Shown here: piece after piece, positions 16,022 to 24,779 of the stretch | How positions within the stretch are numbered: the first letter of the stretch is position 1 | How the letters are laid out: each line of letters opens with the position of its first letter | Assembly (NCBI GenBank): GCA_023382435.1 | Contig: JAHDVS010000005.1 | Span: 1-64,000, forward strand | Length of the DNA: 64,000 nt | Origin: Thermoleophilia bacterium | GTDB lineage: Bacteria > Actinomycetota > Thermoleophilia > Gaiellales > Gaiellaceae | Direction: 5' to 3' | Program-made: the position numbers and the translations under genes | The notes under the pieces: model-generated | The model's input: the letters and a program-made list of their open reading frames with translations, nothing else | What the model was told of the DNA's origin: nothing | Databases searched by the model: none

Positions 16022-16979
16022 CGCGATCCGCTCGCACGACCGGTTCCTCCTCGTCACGCACGAGAACCCGGACGGCGACGCGCTCGGCTCCGTGCTCGCT
16101 ACGAAGCTCGGGCTCGAGCAGCTCGGCAAGGACGCTGTCATGTACCTGTTCGGCCGGGTGCCGCTACCGGCCGAATACGCGTTCATGGATCTCACCGAGC
16201 TGCACCGTGACCTCCCCGCCGACGTCGGGGAGCGGGTTGTCGTGGCACTCGACTGCGCGAACATCAGGCGCATGGGCCCGGAGACCGGCTTCCTCGACGC
16301 GACCCCGGCCATCCTGAACATCGACCATCACCACGACAACTCCCGCTTCGGCCACCTCAACCTGATCGTCCCGGACGCATCATCGACCGGGGAGGTCCTC
16401 CACGACCTGTTCCAGGAGCTGGGCGTGACGATCACGCCCGACATCGCCGAGGCGCTCTACATCGCGCTCGTGACCGACACGGGCCGGTTCCAGTACACGA
16501 ACACGACCCCGAAGACGCTGCGGCTCGCCGCCGACCTCGTCGAGGCGGGCGCGAACGTCCACCGGGTCTTCCAGGCCGTGTACGAGACGGTCGCCTTCGC
16601 GAAGCTGAAGCTGCTCGCGCGGGCGCTCGACCGGGCCCGGGTCTACGAGGGCGGCCGGCTGATCGTGTCGGTGCTCCTGCGCAGCGACTTCGAGGACGTC
16701 GGCGCCGAGGAGCCGTTCTCCGAGGGGATCATCGACCACCTGCGCGCTGTCGAGGGCGCCGACATGGTCGCCCTGATCCGCGAGCCCCCCACCCAGGACG
16801 GCCCCACGCGGCGCGTCAGCCTGCGCACGACGGCCGAGGAGATCGACGTCTCTGCGATCGCCCGGCGAAGCGGCGGCGGCGGGCACCACCAGGCGGCCGG
16901 GTTCTCGAGCGAGCTTCCGATCGACGAGATCGCGAGCTTCATCCGCCAGGGGTACCTGGCGCAGGTCGCAGGGAGCTAG
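15984..16979 (+). CDS. nrnA: DHH-family bifunctional oligoribonuclease/pAp phosphatase
   Basis: NrnA-type enzymes degrade 2-5 nt RNA (nanoRNA) and dephosphorylate 3'-phosphoadenosine 5'-phosphate. The 331-residue protein has the DHH metal motifs NPDGDALGS, VVALDCANI and the key DHHHDN, then the DHHA1 domain ending in GGGGHHQAAGF. The start is ATG 15984 (ATG 15975 is also possible); both overlap rbfA. In actinobacteria this gene commonly separates rbfA from truB, as here. Confidence 0.9.
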   Translation: MPTQTRELRTIADAIRSHDRFLLVTHENPDGDALGSVLATKLGLEQLGKDAVMYLFGRVPLPAEYAFMDLTELHRDLPADVGERVVVALDCANIRRMGPETGFLDATPAILNIDHHHDNSRFGHLNLIVPDASSTGEVLHDLFQELGVTITPDIAEALYIALVTDTGRFQYTNTTPKTLRLAADLVEAGANVHRVFQAVYETVAFAKLKLLARALDRARVYEGGRLIVSVLLRSDFEDVGAEEPFSEGIIDHLRAVEGADMVALIREPPTQDGPTRRVSLRTTAEEIDVSAIARRSGGGGHHQAAGFSSELPIDEIASFIRQGYLAQVAGS

Positions 16980-16981
16980 CC

Positions 16982-17791
16982 CTGGCGCCGCCCGGCGGTG
17001 GGCTCGTCCTCGTCGACAAGCCTGTCGGGCCGTCGTCGTTCGCGGTCGTGCGTCAGGTGCGAAAGCGCCACGGCGGCGTCAAGGGCGGCCATGCGGGCAC
17101 CCTCGACCCGCTCGCGAGCGGGCTGCTGGTCTGCCTGCTCGGCTCCGCGACGAAGCTCGCCCGCTACCTCGTGGGTCTCGACAAACGCTACGTGGCCGAG
17201 ATCGAGCTGGGACGGCGGACAACGACCGGCGACGCTGAGGGAGACGAGCTCGAGGTGACGCCGCTGCCGGCGGACATCGACGCCGCGATCGCTGCGCTCG
17301 TGGGCGAGGTCGAGCTGCCCGTGCCCGTCGCGTCGGCCGTGAAGATCGGCGGGGAGCGCGCGTACCGCCTGCACCGCCGGGGAGTCGCCGTCGAGATGCC
17401 CCTGCGCGCGTCGACCGTGCACGCGCTGACCGTGACCAGCTACGAGCCGCCGCTGCTCCGGCTCGAGCTTCACGTCGGCAGCGGCACCTACGTGCGCGCG
17501 CTCGCAGACGCGCTCGGCGGGAGCTGCCGGTCGATCCGCAGGACCGCCGTCGGCCCGTTCCGCGTCGAGGACGCGGACGAGACCCTCCTCCGCCCGTCGC
17601 TCGACGCGCTGCCGTTCCTGCCGGTCGTGGAGCTCGACGATGTCGGTCTCGGCCGTGTCCTCTCCGGGCAGGCCGTCCCGGCGGCCGGGGAGGGACGGGC
17701 GGCGCTCGCCTACCGCGGTTCGCTCGTCGCCGTCGCGAAAGTGACCGGTGGGACCGCGCGGCCCGAGACGGTGATCGGGTACGCGCCGTGA
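16982..17791 (+). CDS. truB: tRNA pseudouridine-55 synthase, CTG start
   Basis: TruB makes pseudouridine 55 in the T-loop of all elongator tRNAs. The 269-residue protein has motif I LVLVDKPVGPSSFAVV, the catalytic aspartate in GHAGTLDPLASG (D42) and LDKRYVAEIELGRRTTTGD. Motif I lies upstream of the first ordinary start (GTG 17048), and no ATG, GTG or TTG precedes it in frame. CTG 16982 lies 6 bases after GGGAG (16971-16975), two bases past the nrnA stop, so I take CTG as the start. Its end overlaps ribF by 4 bases. Confidence 0.9.
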   Translation: MAPPGGGLVLVDKPVGPSSFAVVRQVRKRHGGVKGGHAGTLDPLASGLLVCLLGSATKLARYLVGLDKRYVAEIELGRRTTTGDAEGDELEVTPLPADIDAAIAALVGEVELPVPVASAVKIGGERAYRLHRRGVAVEMPLRASTVHALTVTSYEPPLLRLELHVGSGTYVRALADALGGSCRSIRRTAVGPFRVEDADETLLRPSLDALPFLPVVELDDVGLGRVLSGQAVPAAGEGRAALAYRGSLVAVAKVTGGTARPETVIGYAP

Positions 17792-18654
17792 TCGTCTCGC
17801 GTGACCCGAGCGAGCTGCCGGCCGCCGACCGGGCCGTCGCGATCGGGACGTTCGACGGCGTCCACCGCGGCCACCGCGCGGTGATCGAGGCGGCGCGGGC
17901 GAGCGGGCTCCGCTCGGCCGTCGTCACTTTCCATCCGCACCCGCGCGAGGTGCTCGGCTACGAGGTCTCCCTGCTCTCGACGTTCGAGCGCCGGCTCGAG
18001 TTGATCGAGGCTCTCGGCCCCGACGACGTGCTCGTCGTCGAGTTCACGCTCGAGCTGTCGAGGCTCGCCCCGGAGGAGTTCGTGCGGGAGATCCTCGCCC
18101 CGATCGGCACACGCATCCTCTTCGCCGGCGAGGACTTCCGGTTCGGCCGCGGCCGCAGCGGCGACGTCGCCCTGCTCAGGGCTCTCGGCTTCGACGTGCG
18201 CCCGGTGCCCCTCGTCGAGGGCGTCTCGTCGAGCCGGATCCGGCAGGCCCTACGCGACGGAGACGTCGTGTCGGCCGCGGGGATGCTCGGACGGCCGCCG
18301 GAGCTCGAAGGCCCCGTCGTAGCCGGCGACCAGCGTGGGGGCACCCTCGGCTTTCCGACCGCGAACCTCATGGTGCAGCCGCACCTGCTCGTGCCCGGAT
18401 ACGGGATCTATGCGGGCTTTGCCCTGGGCCACCGGGCCGCGGTCTCGATCGGCGTCAACCCCCACTACGGCGGCCGGGAGCGGCGAATCGAGGCGTTCCT
18501 GCTCGGCTTCGAGGGCGACCTGTACGGGCGCCATCTGCGCCTCGAGCTGTGGGAGCGCCTGCGCGACGAGCGCGTGTTCGAGACCGAGGGCGAGCTCATC
18601 GACCAGATCGCCCGGGACGTCGAGCGAGCACGAGCGGCGACCCGCCCCGTCTGA
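17788..18654 (+). CDS. ribF: Bifunctional riboflavin kinase/FAD synthetase
   Basis: RibF converts riboflavin to FMN and then FAD. The 288-residue protein has the N-terminal nucleotidyltransferase domain ([50 protein letters not shown]) and the C-terminal riboflavin kinase domain ([37 protein letters not shown]). GTG 17788 overlaps the truB stop. The truB-ribF-rpsO order is conserved across many bacteria. Confidence 0.94.
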   Translation: MIVSRDPSELPAADRAVAIGTFDGVHRGHRAVIEAARASGLRSAVVTFHPHPREVLGYEVSLLSTFERRLELIEALGPDDVLVVEFTLELSRLAPEEFVREILAPIGTRILFAGEDFRFGRGRSGDVALLRALGFDVRPVPLVEGVSSSRIRQALRDGDVVSAAGMLGRPPELEGPVVAGDQRGGTLGFPTANLMVQPHLLVPGYGIYAGFALGHRAAVSIGVNPHYGGRERRIEAFLLGFEGDLYGRHLRLELWERLRDERVFETEGELIDQIARDVERARAATRPV

Positions 18655-18661
18655 CGCCTGC

Positions 18662-18667
18662 TAGCCT
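18662..18667 (+). promoter_or_regulatory. -10-like hexamer of a leaderless rpsO promoter
   Basis: TAGCCT ends 8 bases before ATG 18675, and the upstream bases (TCCCGCC) offer no Shine-Dalgarno sequence. rpsO could therefore be transcribed separately as a leaderless mRNA in addition to read-through from ribF. Confidence 0.45.
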
Positions 18668-18674
18668 TCCCGCC

Positions 18675-18944
18675 ATGAGTCTGACAACCGAGGTGAAACG
18701 GGAGATCGTCGACAAGCATGGCCGCAGCGAGGCGGACACGGGCTCGCCCGAGGTCCAGATCGCGCTGCTGACCAGACGGATCAACGACCTGACGGGGCAT
18801 ATGAAGCTGCACGCGAAGGATCACCACTCGCGGCGCGGGCTGCTCAAGCTGGTCGGGCAGCGTCGGCGGCTCCTGAACTACCTCCAGAGGAACGATCTCG
18901 AGGGCTATCGTCGCCTGATCGGAGAGCTCGGCCTGCGGCGCTAG
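18675..18944 (+). CDS. rpsO: Small-subunit ribosomal protein uS15
   Basis: S15 binds the 16S rRNA central domain early in assembly. The 89-residue length is exactly that of the family, and the sequence is classic: [57 protein letters not shown]. The start is ATG 18675. It is followed by the pnp leader, as in most bacteria. Confidence 0.97.
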   Translation: MSLTTEVKREIVDKHGRSEADTGSPEVQIALLTRRINDLTGHMKLHAKDHHSRRGLLKLVGQRRRLLNYLQRNDLEGYRRLIGELGLRR

Positions 18945-18953
18945 CATCGGTTC

Positions 18954-19030
18954 GGCGGGAGGCGCCGGTGGAAGTTTGAGAGAGCCCCGCGCGGCGAGGC
19001 TGTCTCAAACCTCCGCCTCCGTCTCCCGCC
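18954..19030 (+). promoter_or_regulatory. pnp leader stem-loop
   Basis: A long two-tier hairpin fills the rpsO-pnp gap. The outer arms are GGCGGGAG (18954-18961) and CTCCCGCC (19023-19030). The inner arms are GTTTGAGA (18974-18981) and TCTCAAAC (19003-19010), extended by GAGCC. It ends 19 bases before the pnp ATG. In other bacteria a hairpin at this place is cut by RNase III and then used by PNPase to repress itself; the same role is inferred here. Confidence 0.7.
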
Positions 19031-19049
19031 TCGAGGAAGAGGAGGAGAG

Positions 19050-21512
19050 ATGACGATCGTTGCTCCAGAGCGGCACGTCGTGGCGTGCAGTGTCGGCGGC
19101 CGTGAGGTCCGGTTCGAGACCGGCCACCTGGCGAAGCAGGCCGACGGGGCAGTCGTGGTCACGGCCGGGAGCTCGATGGTGCTCGCGACCGCCGTGGGGC
19201 GGCTCGAGGGCCGCGAGGGTGCGGACTTCTTCCCGCTCACGGTCGACGTGGAGGAGCGGATGTACGCCGCGGGGAAGATCCCGGGCGGCTTCTTCAAGCG
19301 GGAGGGGCGGCCGACCGAGAAGGCGATCCTGACCGCCCGCATGGTCGACCGGCCGATCCGGCCGCTCTGGCCCAAGGGCTACAAGAACGAGGTTCAGGTG
19401 ATCGCGACCGTTCTGTCGGCAGACCAGATCGTCGCGCACGACGTGATGTGCATCAACGGCGCCTCCGCGGCGCTCTCGGTTTCGTCGCTGCCGTTTCTCG
19501 GCCCGGTCGGTGCCGTGCGCATCGGCATGGACGCCGACGGGCGGCTGATCATCGACCCGACCCTGCCCGAGCTCGAGGAGTCGAGCCTCGATCTGCTCGT
19601 GGTCGGGTCGGCGGAGGCGATCACGATGGTCGAGTGTGGCGCCCAGGAGGTCCCGGAGGACACGCTGCTCGCCGCGCTCGAGCTCGCTCACAGCGAGATC
19701 CGCGGCCTCTGCGAGGCGCAGGAGGAGCTCCGGCGCCGGGCCGGCAAGCCGAAGATCCTCGACGGGGCAGTCACCGCCGAGATCGCGTCCAGCCACGGCG
19801 AGCGGATCCGCGCGCGGATCGCCGCCGAGGGCCTGCGCGAGGCGGCGACCGCTGCCGAGGAGATCGAGACCGAGCTGTGCCCGGCGATCACGATGGCCTC
19901 GACCGAGACGGACATCGTTCGCCGCACCCAGGTGAGGCTCGGTCTCGCCGCACTCGTCGAGCAGTACCGGCTCGAGGCCGTGACCGACGCGGTACGCCGC
20001 CAGTTCGAGAGCGAGCTGCGGGCGCTCACCGACGCCGAGCAGGGCTCCAAGGAGCTCAAGTCGGCGAAGCGCGACCTCCTGTTCGGCCGGATCGTGGACA
20101 CCGTCGAGCTGCCGTTTCCCGGCGGCGCGGGCGACGGGGGGGAGGCAGACGCGAAGGACTCGGTCACGAAGCAGTACGTCAAGAAGGCCGCCGAGGCCGT
20201 CTACAAGGACATTGTCCGCAAGAAGATCGCGGTCGAGAAGCGCCGCCCGGACGGCCGCGGCACCGAGGAGATCCGCCCGATCTCGTGCGAGGTCGACGTG
20301 GCGCCGCGCACGCACGGCTCCGCGCTGTTCACGCGCGGGCAGACGCAGATCCTGACGCTGCTCACCCTCGGTACCGCGAAGGAGGGGCAGCGGATCGACG
20401 ACCTCTCGCTCGAGCAGGAGCGGCGGTTCATCCACCACTACAACTTCCCGCCGTTCTCGGTCGGCGAGACCGGCTTCATGCGCGGCCCCAAGCGGCGCGA
20501 CATCGGCCACGGCAATCTCGCGCAGCGGTCGCTCGAGCCGATGATCCCGGACGAGACGGAGTTCCCGTACACGATCCGGCTCGTATCAGAGACGCTCGAG
20601 TCGAACGGCTCGTCCTCGATGGGGTCGGTGTGCGCCTCGACCCTGGCGCTGCTCGCGGCCGGCGTGAAGATGCGCCGTCCCGTCGCCGGCATCGCCATGG
20701 GACTGATCAAGGAAGGCAGCGATCACGTCGTCCTGACCGACATCCAGGGGGCCGAGGATCACCTCGGCGACATGGACTTCAAGGTCGCCGGCACCCGACT
20801 GGGCGTGACCGCGCTCCAGATGGACATCAAGATCACGGGCGTCACGCAGGAGCTCCTGCGCGGGGCGCTCTCGCAGGCGAAGGCGGCGCGCGAGTTCATT
20901 CTCGATCGGATGGCGGAGACGCTCGCCGACGCGCGCGAGGAGCTGCCACAGCACGCCCCGCGGATCTCCACGGTGAGCATCGACCCCGAGTACATCGGTC
21001 TCGTAATCGGCAAGGGCGGCGAGACGATCCGCTCGCTCGAAGCCGAGCACGAGGTGCAGATCGACATCGAGGAGGACGGTACGATCCTCATCTATGCGAC
21101 CGACGGGGACAGGGCAGACAGCGCCGCGTCCGCGATCAAGGCGCTCACGAAGGAGCCGGAGGCCGGCGACACGTACACCGGCAAGGTCGTCCGCACGACC
21201 GAGTTCGGCGCGTTCGTCGAGCTGAAGCGTGGCACCGACGGACTCCTCCACGTCTCGAACGTCGGCCCCGGCCGCCTCGGTCACATCGAGGACGTCCTGA
21301 CCCGGGGCGACGTCGTCGACGTCGTCGTCCTCGAGGTCGACAAGGCACGCGGCCGGATCGCGCTCAAGCTGCTCGGCAAGCACGAGGACGGGGCGATCGT
21401 GTCCCCCGAGGCGCTGATGGAGCGGGCCAAGGACGCACCTCCTCGCGAGCCGCGCGAGGACCGGGAGCGCCGAGGCCCCCGCGGCCGCGATCGCGCCCCA
21501 CGCAGGGACTGA
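19050..21512 (+). CDS. pnp: Polynucleotide phosphorylase
   Basis: PNPase degrades RNA 3' to 5' by phosphorolysis. The 820-residue protein has two RNase PH domains (first with VDVEERMYAAGKIPGGFFKR; second with TRGQTQILTLLTLGT and NGSSSMGSVCASTLALLAAG), an internal helical domain, then KH (~653, GLVIGKGGETIRSLEAEH) and S1 (~708, YTGKVVRTTEFGAFVELKRG). The C-terminal tail is charged and rich in Arg/Pro/Asp. The start is ATG 19050 after a GAGGAGGAGAG Shine-Dalgarno run. An upstream hairpin probably mediates autocontrol. Confidence 0.97.
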   Translation: MTIVAPERHVVACSVGGREVRFETGHLAKQADGAVVVTAGSSMVLATAVGRLEGREGADFFPLTVDVEERMYAAGKIPGGFFKREGRPTEKAILTARMVDRPIRPLWPKGYKNEVQVIATVLSADQIVAHDVMCINGASAALSVSSLPFLGPVGAVRIGMDADGRLIIDPTLPELEESSLDLLVVGSAEAITMVECGAQEVPEDTLLAALELAHSEIRGLCEAQEELRRRAGKPKILDGAVTAEIASSHGERIRARIAAEGLREAATAAEEIETELCPAITMASTETDIVRRTQVRLGLAALVEQYRLEAVTDAVRRQFESELRALTDAEQGSKELKSAKRDLLFGRIVDTVELPFPGGAGDGGEADAKDSVTKQYVKKAAEAVYKDIVRKKIAVEKRRPDGRGTEEIRPISCEVDVAPRTHGSALFTRGQTQILTLLTLGTAKEGQRIDDLSLEQERRFIHHYNFPPFSVGETGFMRGPKRRDIGHGNLAQRSLEPMIPDETEFPYTIRLVSETLESNGSSSMGSVCASTLALLAAGVKMRRPVAGIAMGLIKEGSDHVVLTDIQGAEDHLGDMDFKVAGTRLGVTALQMDIKITGVTQELLRGALSQAKAAREFILDRMAETLADAREELPQHAPRISTVSIDPEYIGLVIGKGGETIRSLEAEHEVQIDIEEDGTILIYATDGDRADSAASAIKALTKEPEAGDTYTGKVVRTTEFGAFVELKRGTDGLLHVSNVGPGRLGHIEDVLTRGDVVDVVVLEVDKARGRIALKLLGKHEDGAIVSPEALMERAKDAPPREPREDRERRGPRGRDRAPRRD

Positions 21513-21546
21513 GTCACGGGCGGGGCGGGCCGCTGGCCCGCCCCGT

Positions 21547-21552
21547 TACGAT
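21547..21552 (+). promoter_or_regulatory. -10-like hexamer of a near-leaderless promoter (GGR-family gene)
   Basis: TACGAT ends 8 bases before GTG 21560. Just upstream (21520-21545) the inverted CGGGGCGGGC...GCCCGCCCCG could terminate pnp transcription, although no T-run follows it. Confidence 0.4.
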
Positions 21553-21559
21553 CAGGCCC

Positions 21560-22738
21560 GTGGAGCGATTCGATGCAGTCGTAGCCGGGGCCGGGCCCGC
21601 CGGCTCCGTCACCGCCTACCGGCTCGCCAGCGCGGGCGCGTCCGTCCTGCTCGTCGACCGGGCCCGCTTCCCCCGCGACAAGCCGTGCGGCGGCGGCCTG
21701 ACGATGCGTGCGGTCGCCGAGCTGCCATTCCCGCCCGATCCGGTGGTCGAGCACGTCGTCACCCGCATGCGCTTTCGCCACGCGTACCGAAACGCGTACG
21801 AGCGGGGTAGCGAGCGGCCGCTGATCCTGATGACGCAGCGCAGGCGGCTCGACGCGTTGCTCGCCGAGCGCGCCGCGGCCGCGGGGGCGGATTTCCGCGA
21901 CGGCGTTCGTGTCACCGGGCTCGACGTCGATGCCGCCGGGGTCACCGTCGCGCTCGGCTCCGATCGCGTGCGCGCCAGCCTGCTGGTCGGCGCCGACGGG
22001 GCCAACGGAATCACCGCGAAGCGTCTCGCGATCGGGCCGCAGCCCGCGTACGGGGTCGCGCTCGAGGGCAACCTCCCGTATGCGGTGGCGCGGGAGAGCC
22101 ATTCCGGCACGGCGATCCTCGAGCTCGGGACGGTCCCGGGCGGCTACGGCTGGGTGTTCCCCAAGGGCGATCATCTCAACCTCGGCGTCGGCGGCTGGGA
22201 GCGGGAGGGGCCCTCGTTGCGCGCGCACCTCGAGCGGCTGTGCCGGGCGCATGGCACGAGTGCCGACCGACTCGGGAACGTCCGCGGCCACCGTCTGCCG
22301 CTCCGGCGCCCCGACGCGCGGCTCGCGCGCGGGCGAACGCTCCTCGTCGGCGACGCTGGCGGCCTCGTCGACCCCCTCTCCGGTGACGGGATGTACGAGG
22401 CGTTCGTGTCTGCACGGCTCGCCACCGCGGCCGCGATCGACCTGCTCGCAGGGAGAGCCGGAAGCCTCGAGCCGTACGACACGGCGGTACGCAGGGCGCT
22501 CGGGCGCATGATCTCGGCGTCCTGGGGCGCGAAGATCGCGTTCGACCGCTTCCCGCGCCTCACGTTCGCCCTGTCGCGCCCGCCGCTCGTGTGGCCCGCT
22601 GTCGAGGGGCTACTCTGCGGCGAGCTGCCCCACCCCGGCGCGGCGACGGGCGGCGCGCGGCTCGCTCTGCGCGGCGTCGAGACGCTCGCCCGGCTCGTCG
22701 GGAGCCCCGGGCCCCGCTACCGCGTCGAGGGGGCGTAG
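21560..22738 (+). CDS. Geranylgeranyl reductase-family FAD protein
   Basis: The 392-residue flavoprotein has an N-terminal FAD motif (VVAGAGPAGSVTAYRLASAG), the family PRDKPCGGGL and the second FAD motif GDAGGLVDPLSGDGMYEAF. Members saturate isoprenoid chains (chlorophyll, archaeal lipids, menaquinone side chains) or act as related oxidoreductases. In an actinobacterium a role on menaquinone or another polyprenyl chain is likely, but the substrate is not visible here. GTG 21560 is the start. It separates pnp from the M16 peptidase gene, which are usually adjacent. Confidence 0.82.
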   Translation: MERFDAVVAGAGPAGSVTAYRLASAGASVLLVDRARFPRDKPCGGGLTMRAVAELPFPPDPVVEHVVTRMRFRHAYRNAYERGSERPLILMTQRRRLDALLAERAAAAGADFRDGVRVTGLDVDAAGVTVALGSDRVRASLLVGADGANGITAKRLAIGPQPAYGVALEGNLPYAVARESHSGTAILELGTVPGGYGWVFPKGDHLNLGVGGWEREGPSLRAHLERLCRAHGTSADRLGNVRGHRLPLRRPDARLARGRTLLVGDAGGLVDPLSGDGMYEAFVSARLATAAAIDLLAGRAGSLEPYDTAVRRALGRMISASWGAKIAFDRFPRLTFALSRPPLVWPAVEGLLCGELPHPGAATGGARLALRGVETLARLVGSPGPRYRVEGA

Positions 22739-22744
22739 AGCCGC

Positions 22745-24040
22745 ATGCAGACCACGGTCGTGTCCGCGCTCGACGACGGGGAGCGCGTCGTCACGGAGCG
22801 CCTCGAGGGAGTCCGGTCGGTCGCGATCGGATTCTGGATCGGCGCCGGCTCACGCGACGAGGCGCCCGCGCAGGCGGGCGTGACGCATTTCCTCGAACAC
22901 CTCTTGTTCAAGGGCACGCGCTCGTATACGGCACAGGAGATCGCGGAGGTGTTCGACGGCCTCGGCGGCGAGCTGAACGCCGCCACGACCCGCGAGTACA
23001 CCGTTGTCTACGCCCGCGTCATGGACGAGCACCTCGAGACCGCGCTCGACGTCATGTCGGACATGGTGTTCGCGCCGAAGCTCGCGGATCTCGACTCCGA
23101 GCGGGAAGTGGTGCTGGAGGAGATCGCGATGTACGAGGACACCCCCCAGGACCTCGTGCACGACCTGATCGCCCAGGCGATCTTCGGGGCGCATCCGCTG
23201 GGACGGCCCGTGATCGGTCACGCCGACGTCATCTCCACCGTGACGCGACGGGCGCTCGGCGCCTACCACCGCGCCCGCTACGTTGCCGGCAACCTCGTCG
23301 TCGCCGCGGCCGGCAGCGTCGAGCACGATCGTCTCGTCGGGATCTGCCAGCGGCTGGCGGGCAAGAAAGCCCCGCCACCGGGTCGGCCGGCGCGGGCGCG
23401 CGCCCCGCTCGTGACGCCGCCGCCTCCCGGGGTGGTATTCCAGCGCAAGGACACGGAGCAGTACCACGTGTGCGTCGGAGCGCCCGCGATCTCCCGCTCC
23501 GATCCGCGCCGCTTCACCGCGTCGATCCTGGACAGCATCCTCGGCGGCTCGGCCTCGTCGCGGCTGTTCCAGGAGATCCGGGAGAAGCGTGGCCTCGCCT
23601 ACTCCGTGTACACCTTCGCGTCGTTGCACGCGGACACGGGCGAGATCGGCGTGTACGTCGGGACGCGCGCGGAGAACCTCGCAACGTGTCTCGAGATCGT
23701 CGCGCGCGAGGTCGCGGACATCGCCTCGGGCGGCGTTCGCAGGGCCGAGCTCCTCCGGGCGAAGGAGAACCTGAAGGGCCGGATCGTGCTCGGCATGGAG
23801 TCGACGTCGAGCCGCATGAACCGCCTCGGGAAGTCGGTGGTGACCGACTCGGAGCTGCTCTCGCTCGACCGGGTCGTTGCGGAGATCGAGGCGGTCGACG
23901 CCGACGGCGTGGCGGAGCTCGCCGCGGCGCTGCTCGCCGGCGAAAAGCTGTCTGCGGCCGGGATCGGCCCGAGCGAGCAGCGGTTCCGCGAGGCGGTCGA
24001 GCGGATCGCGCCAGCCGTCGTGGCGCGGGAGGCAGCATGA
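22745..24040 (+). CDS. M16 family zinc peptidase (processing-peptidase type)
   Basis: The 431-residue protein has the inverted zinc motif HFLEH (H48, E51, H52), the third ligand in the EREVVLEEIAMYED helix and the M16 C-terminal domain (GSASSRLFQEIREKRGLAYS). The length is that of one M16 half-unit, so the enzyme probably works as a dimer. Its order after pnp and before dapB is typical of Actinomycetota. The physiological substrate is not known. Its stop overlaps the dapB start. Confidence 0.88.
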   Translation: MQTTVVSALDDGERVVTERLEGVRSVAIGFWIGAGSRDEAPAQAGVTHFLEHLLFKGTRSYTAQEIAEVFDGLGGELNAATTREYTVVYARVMDEHLETALDVMSDMVFAPKLADLDSEREVVLEEIAMYEDTPQDLVHDLIAQAIFGAHPLGRPVIGHADVISTVTRRALGAYHRARYVAGNLVVAAAGSVEHDRLVGICQRLAGKKAPPPGRPARARAPLVTPPPPGVVFQRKDTEQYHVCVGAPAISRSDPRRFTASILDSILGGSASSRLFQEIREKRGLAYSVYTFASLHADTGEIGVYVGTRAENLATCLEIVAREVADIASGGVRRAELLRAKENLKGRIVLGMESTSSRMNRLGKSVVTDSELLSLDRVVAEIEAVDADGVAELAAALLAGEKLSAAGIGPSEQRFREAVERIAPAVVAREAA

Positions 24041-24675
24041 AGATCGTCCTCTTCGGGCGCGACGGGAAGGTCGGTGCCGTGCTCGGGCCCCGGCTCGCGG
24101 AGGCCGGCCACGCTGTCACGGGCGTCGAGGTGGGGGAGGAGCCCGAGCTTCGCGGTTTCGATGCCGCCGTGGACTTCACGACACCTGCGGCGGTGCTAGG
24201 GAACACCCGGCGCGCCCTCGGGGCGGGCATTCCCTGCGTGATCGGCACGACCGGCCTGACGGACGACGGGCTCGCGGGACTCGACGAGCTCGCTCGCGAA
24301 CGGGGGGTACCCTGCCTCGTCGTCCCCAATTTCGCAATCGGCGCGGTGCTGATGATGCGCTTTGCCGCGGAGGCGGCGCGGGCGATGCCGCACGCCGAGA
24401 TCGTCGAGCTCCATCACGAGACGAAGCTCGACGCTCCGTCCGGGACGGCGAAGGCGACGGCCGCGCGGATGGGCGGGAACGTGCCGATCCACTCGGTGCG
24501 CCTGCCCGGTCTCGTCGCCCACCAGGAGGTGATTCTCGGTGCGCCCGGGCAGACGCTGACGATCCGCCACGACACGACGTCGCGGGAGGCGTTCGTCCCG
24601 GGTGTGCTGCTCGCGCTCGAGCGCCTCTCGTCGCTCCCGTCCGGGTTGACGGTCGGGCTCGACGCGCTGCTCTGA
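24037..24675 (+). CDS. dapB: 4-Hydroxy-tetrahydrodipicolinate reductase, compact form
   Basis: DapB reduces HTPA with NAD(P)H in the DAP/lysine pathway. The nucleotide loop (LFGRDGKVGAVLG), VDFTTPAAVLGN, GTTGLTDDGL, NFAIGAVLMMRFA and the substrate motif ELHHETKLDAPSGTA are all present. At 212 residues it is about 30-40 shorter than usual; the missing part lies after the first strand, where only VEVGEEPELRGFDAAV links the nucleotide loop to VDFT. The start is ATG 24037, overlapping the M16 stop. Confidence 0.9.
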   Translation: MKIVLFGRDGKVGAVLGPRLAEAGHAVTGVEVGEEPELRGFDAAVDFTTPAAVLGNTRRALGAGIPCVIGTTGLTDDGLAGLDELARERGVPCLVVPNFAIGAVLMMRFAAEAARAMPHAEIVELHHETKLDAPSGTAKATAARMGGNVPIHSVRLPGLVAHQEVILGAPGQTLTIRHDTTSREAFVPGVLLALERLSSLPSGLTVGLDALL

Positions 24676-24702
24676 GACGCCTGCCCGGCGCCGTGGCCGC
24701 GA

Positions 24703-24739
24703 CGGACATGTCCCGGGGCCAGGCCCCCGGCCATGTCCG
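24703..24739. repeat. GC-rich palindromic hairpin between dapB and dapA
   Basis: CGGACATG (24703-24710) pairs with CATGTCCG (24732-24739), and inside it CCGGGG (24713-24718) pairs with CCCCGG (24725-24730) around a CCAGGC loop. No T-tract follows, so it is not a classic intrinsic terminator. It could be a terminator-like stem, a protein site or a dispersed palindromic repeat. There is no second copy in this window. Confidence 0.55.
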
Positions 24740-24767
24740 GGACGACCCTGCCCGTCCGTCCTGCCAC

Positions 24768-24773
24768 TAGAAT
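24768..24773 (+). promoter_or_regulatory. -10 hexamer of a leaderless dapA promoter
   Basis: TAGAAT ends exactly 7 bases before ATG 24780, so the transcript would begin on the start codon. No Shine-Dalgarno sequence is present. No lysine riboswitch is seen in the 104-base gap. Confidence 0.55.
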
Positions 24774-24779
24774 GCCGCG

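Noticed and set aside
24676-24779. Lysine riboswitch before dapA
   Set aside because: The gap is only 104 bases, lacks the lysine-aptamer core, and the likely transcript starts at the ATG.
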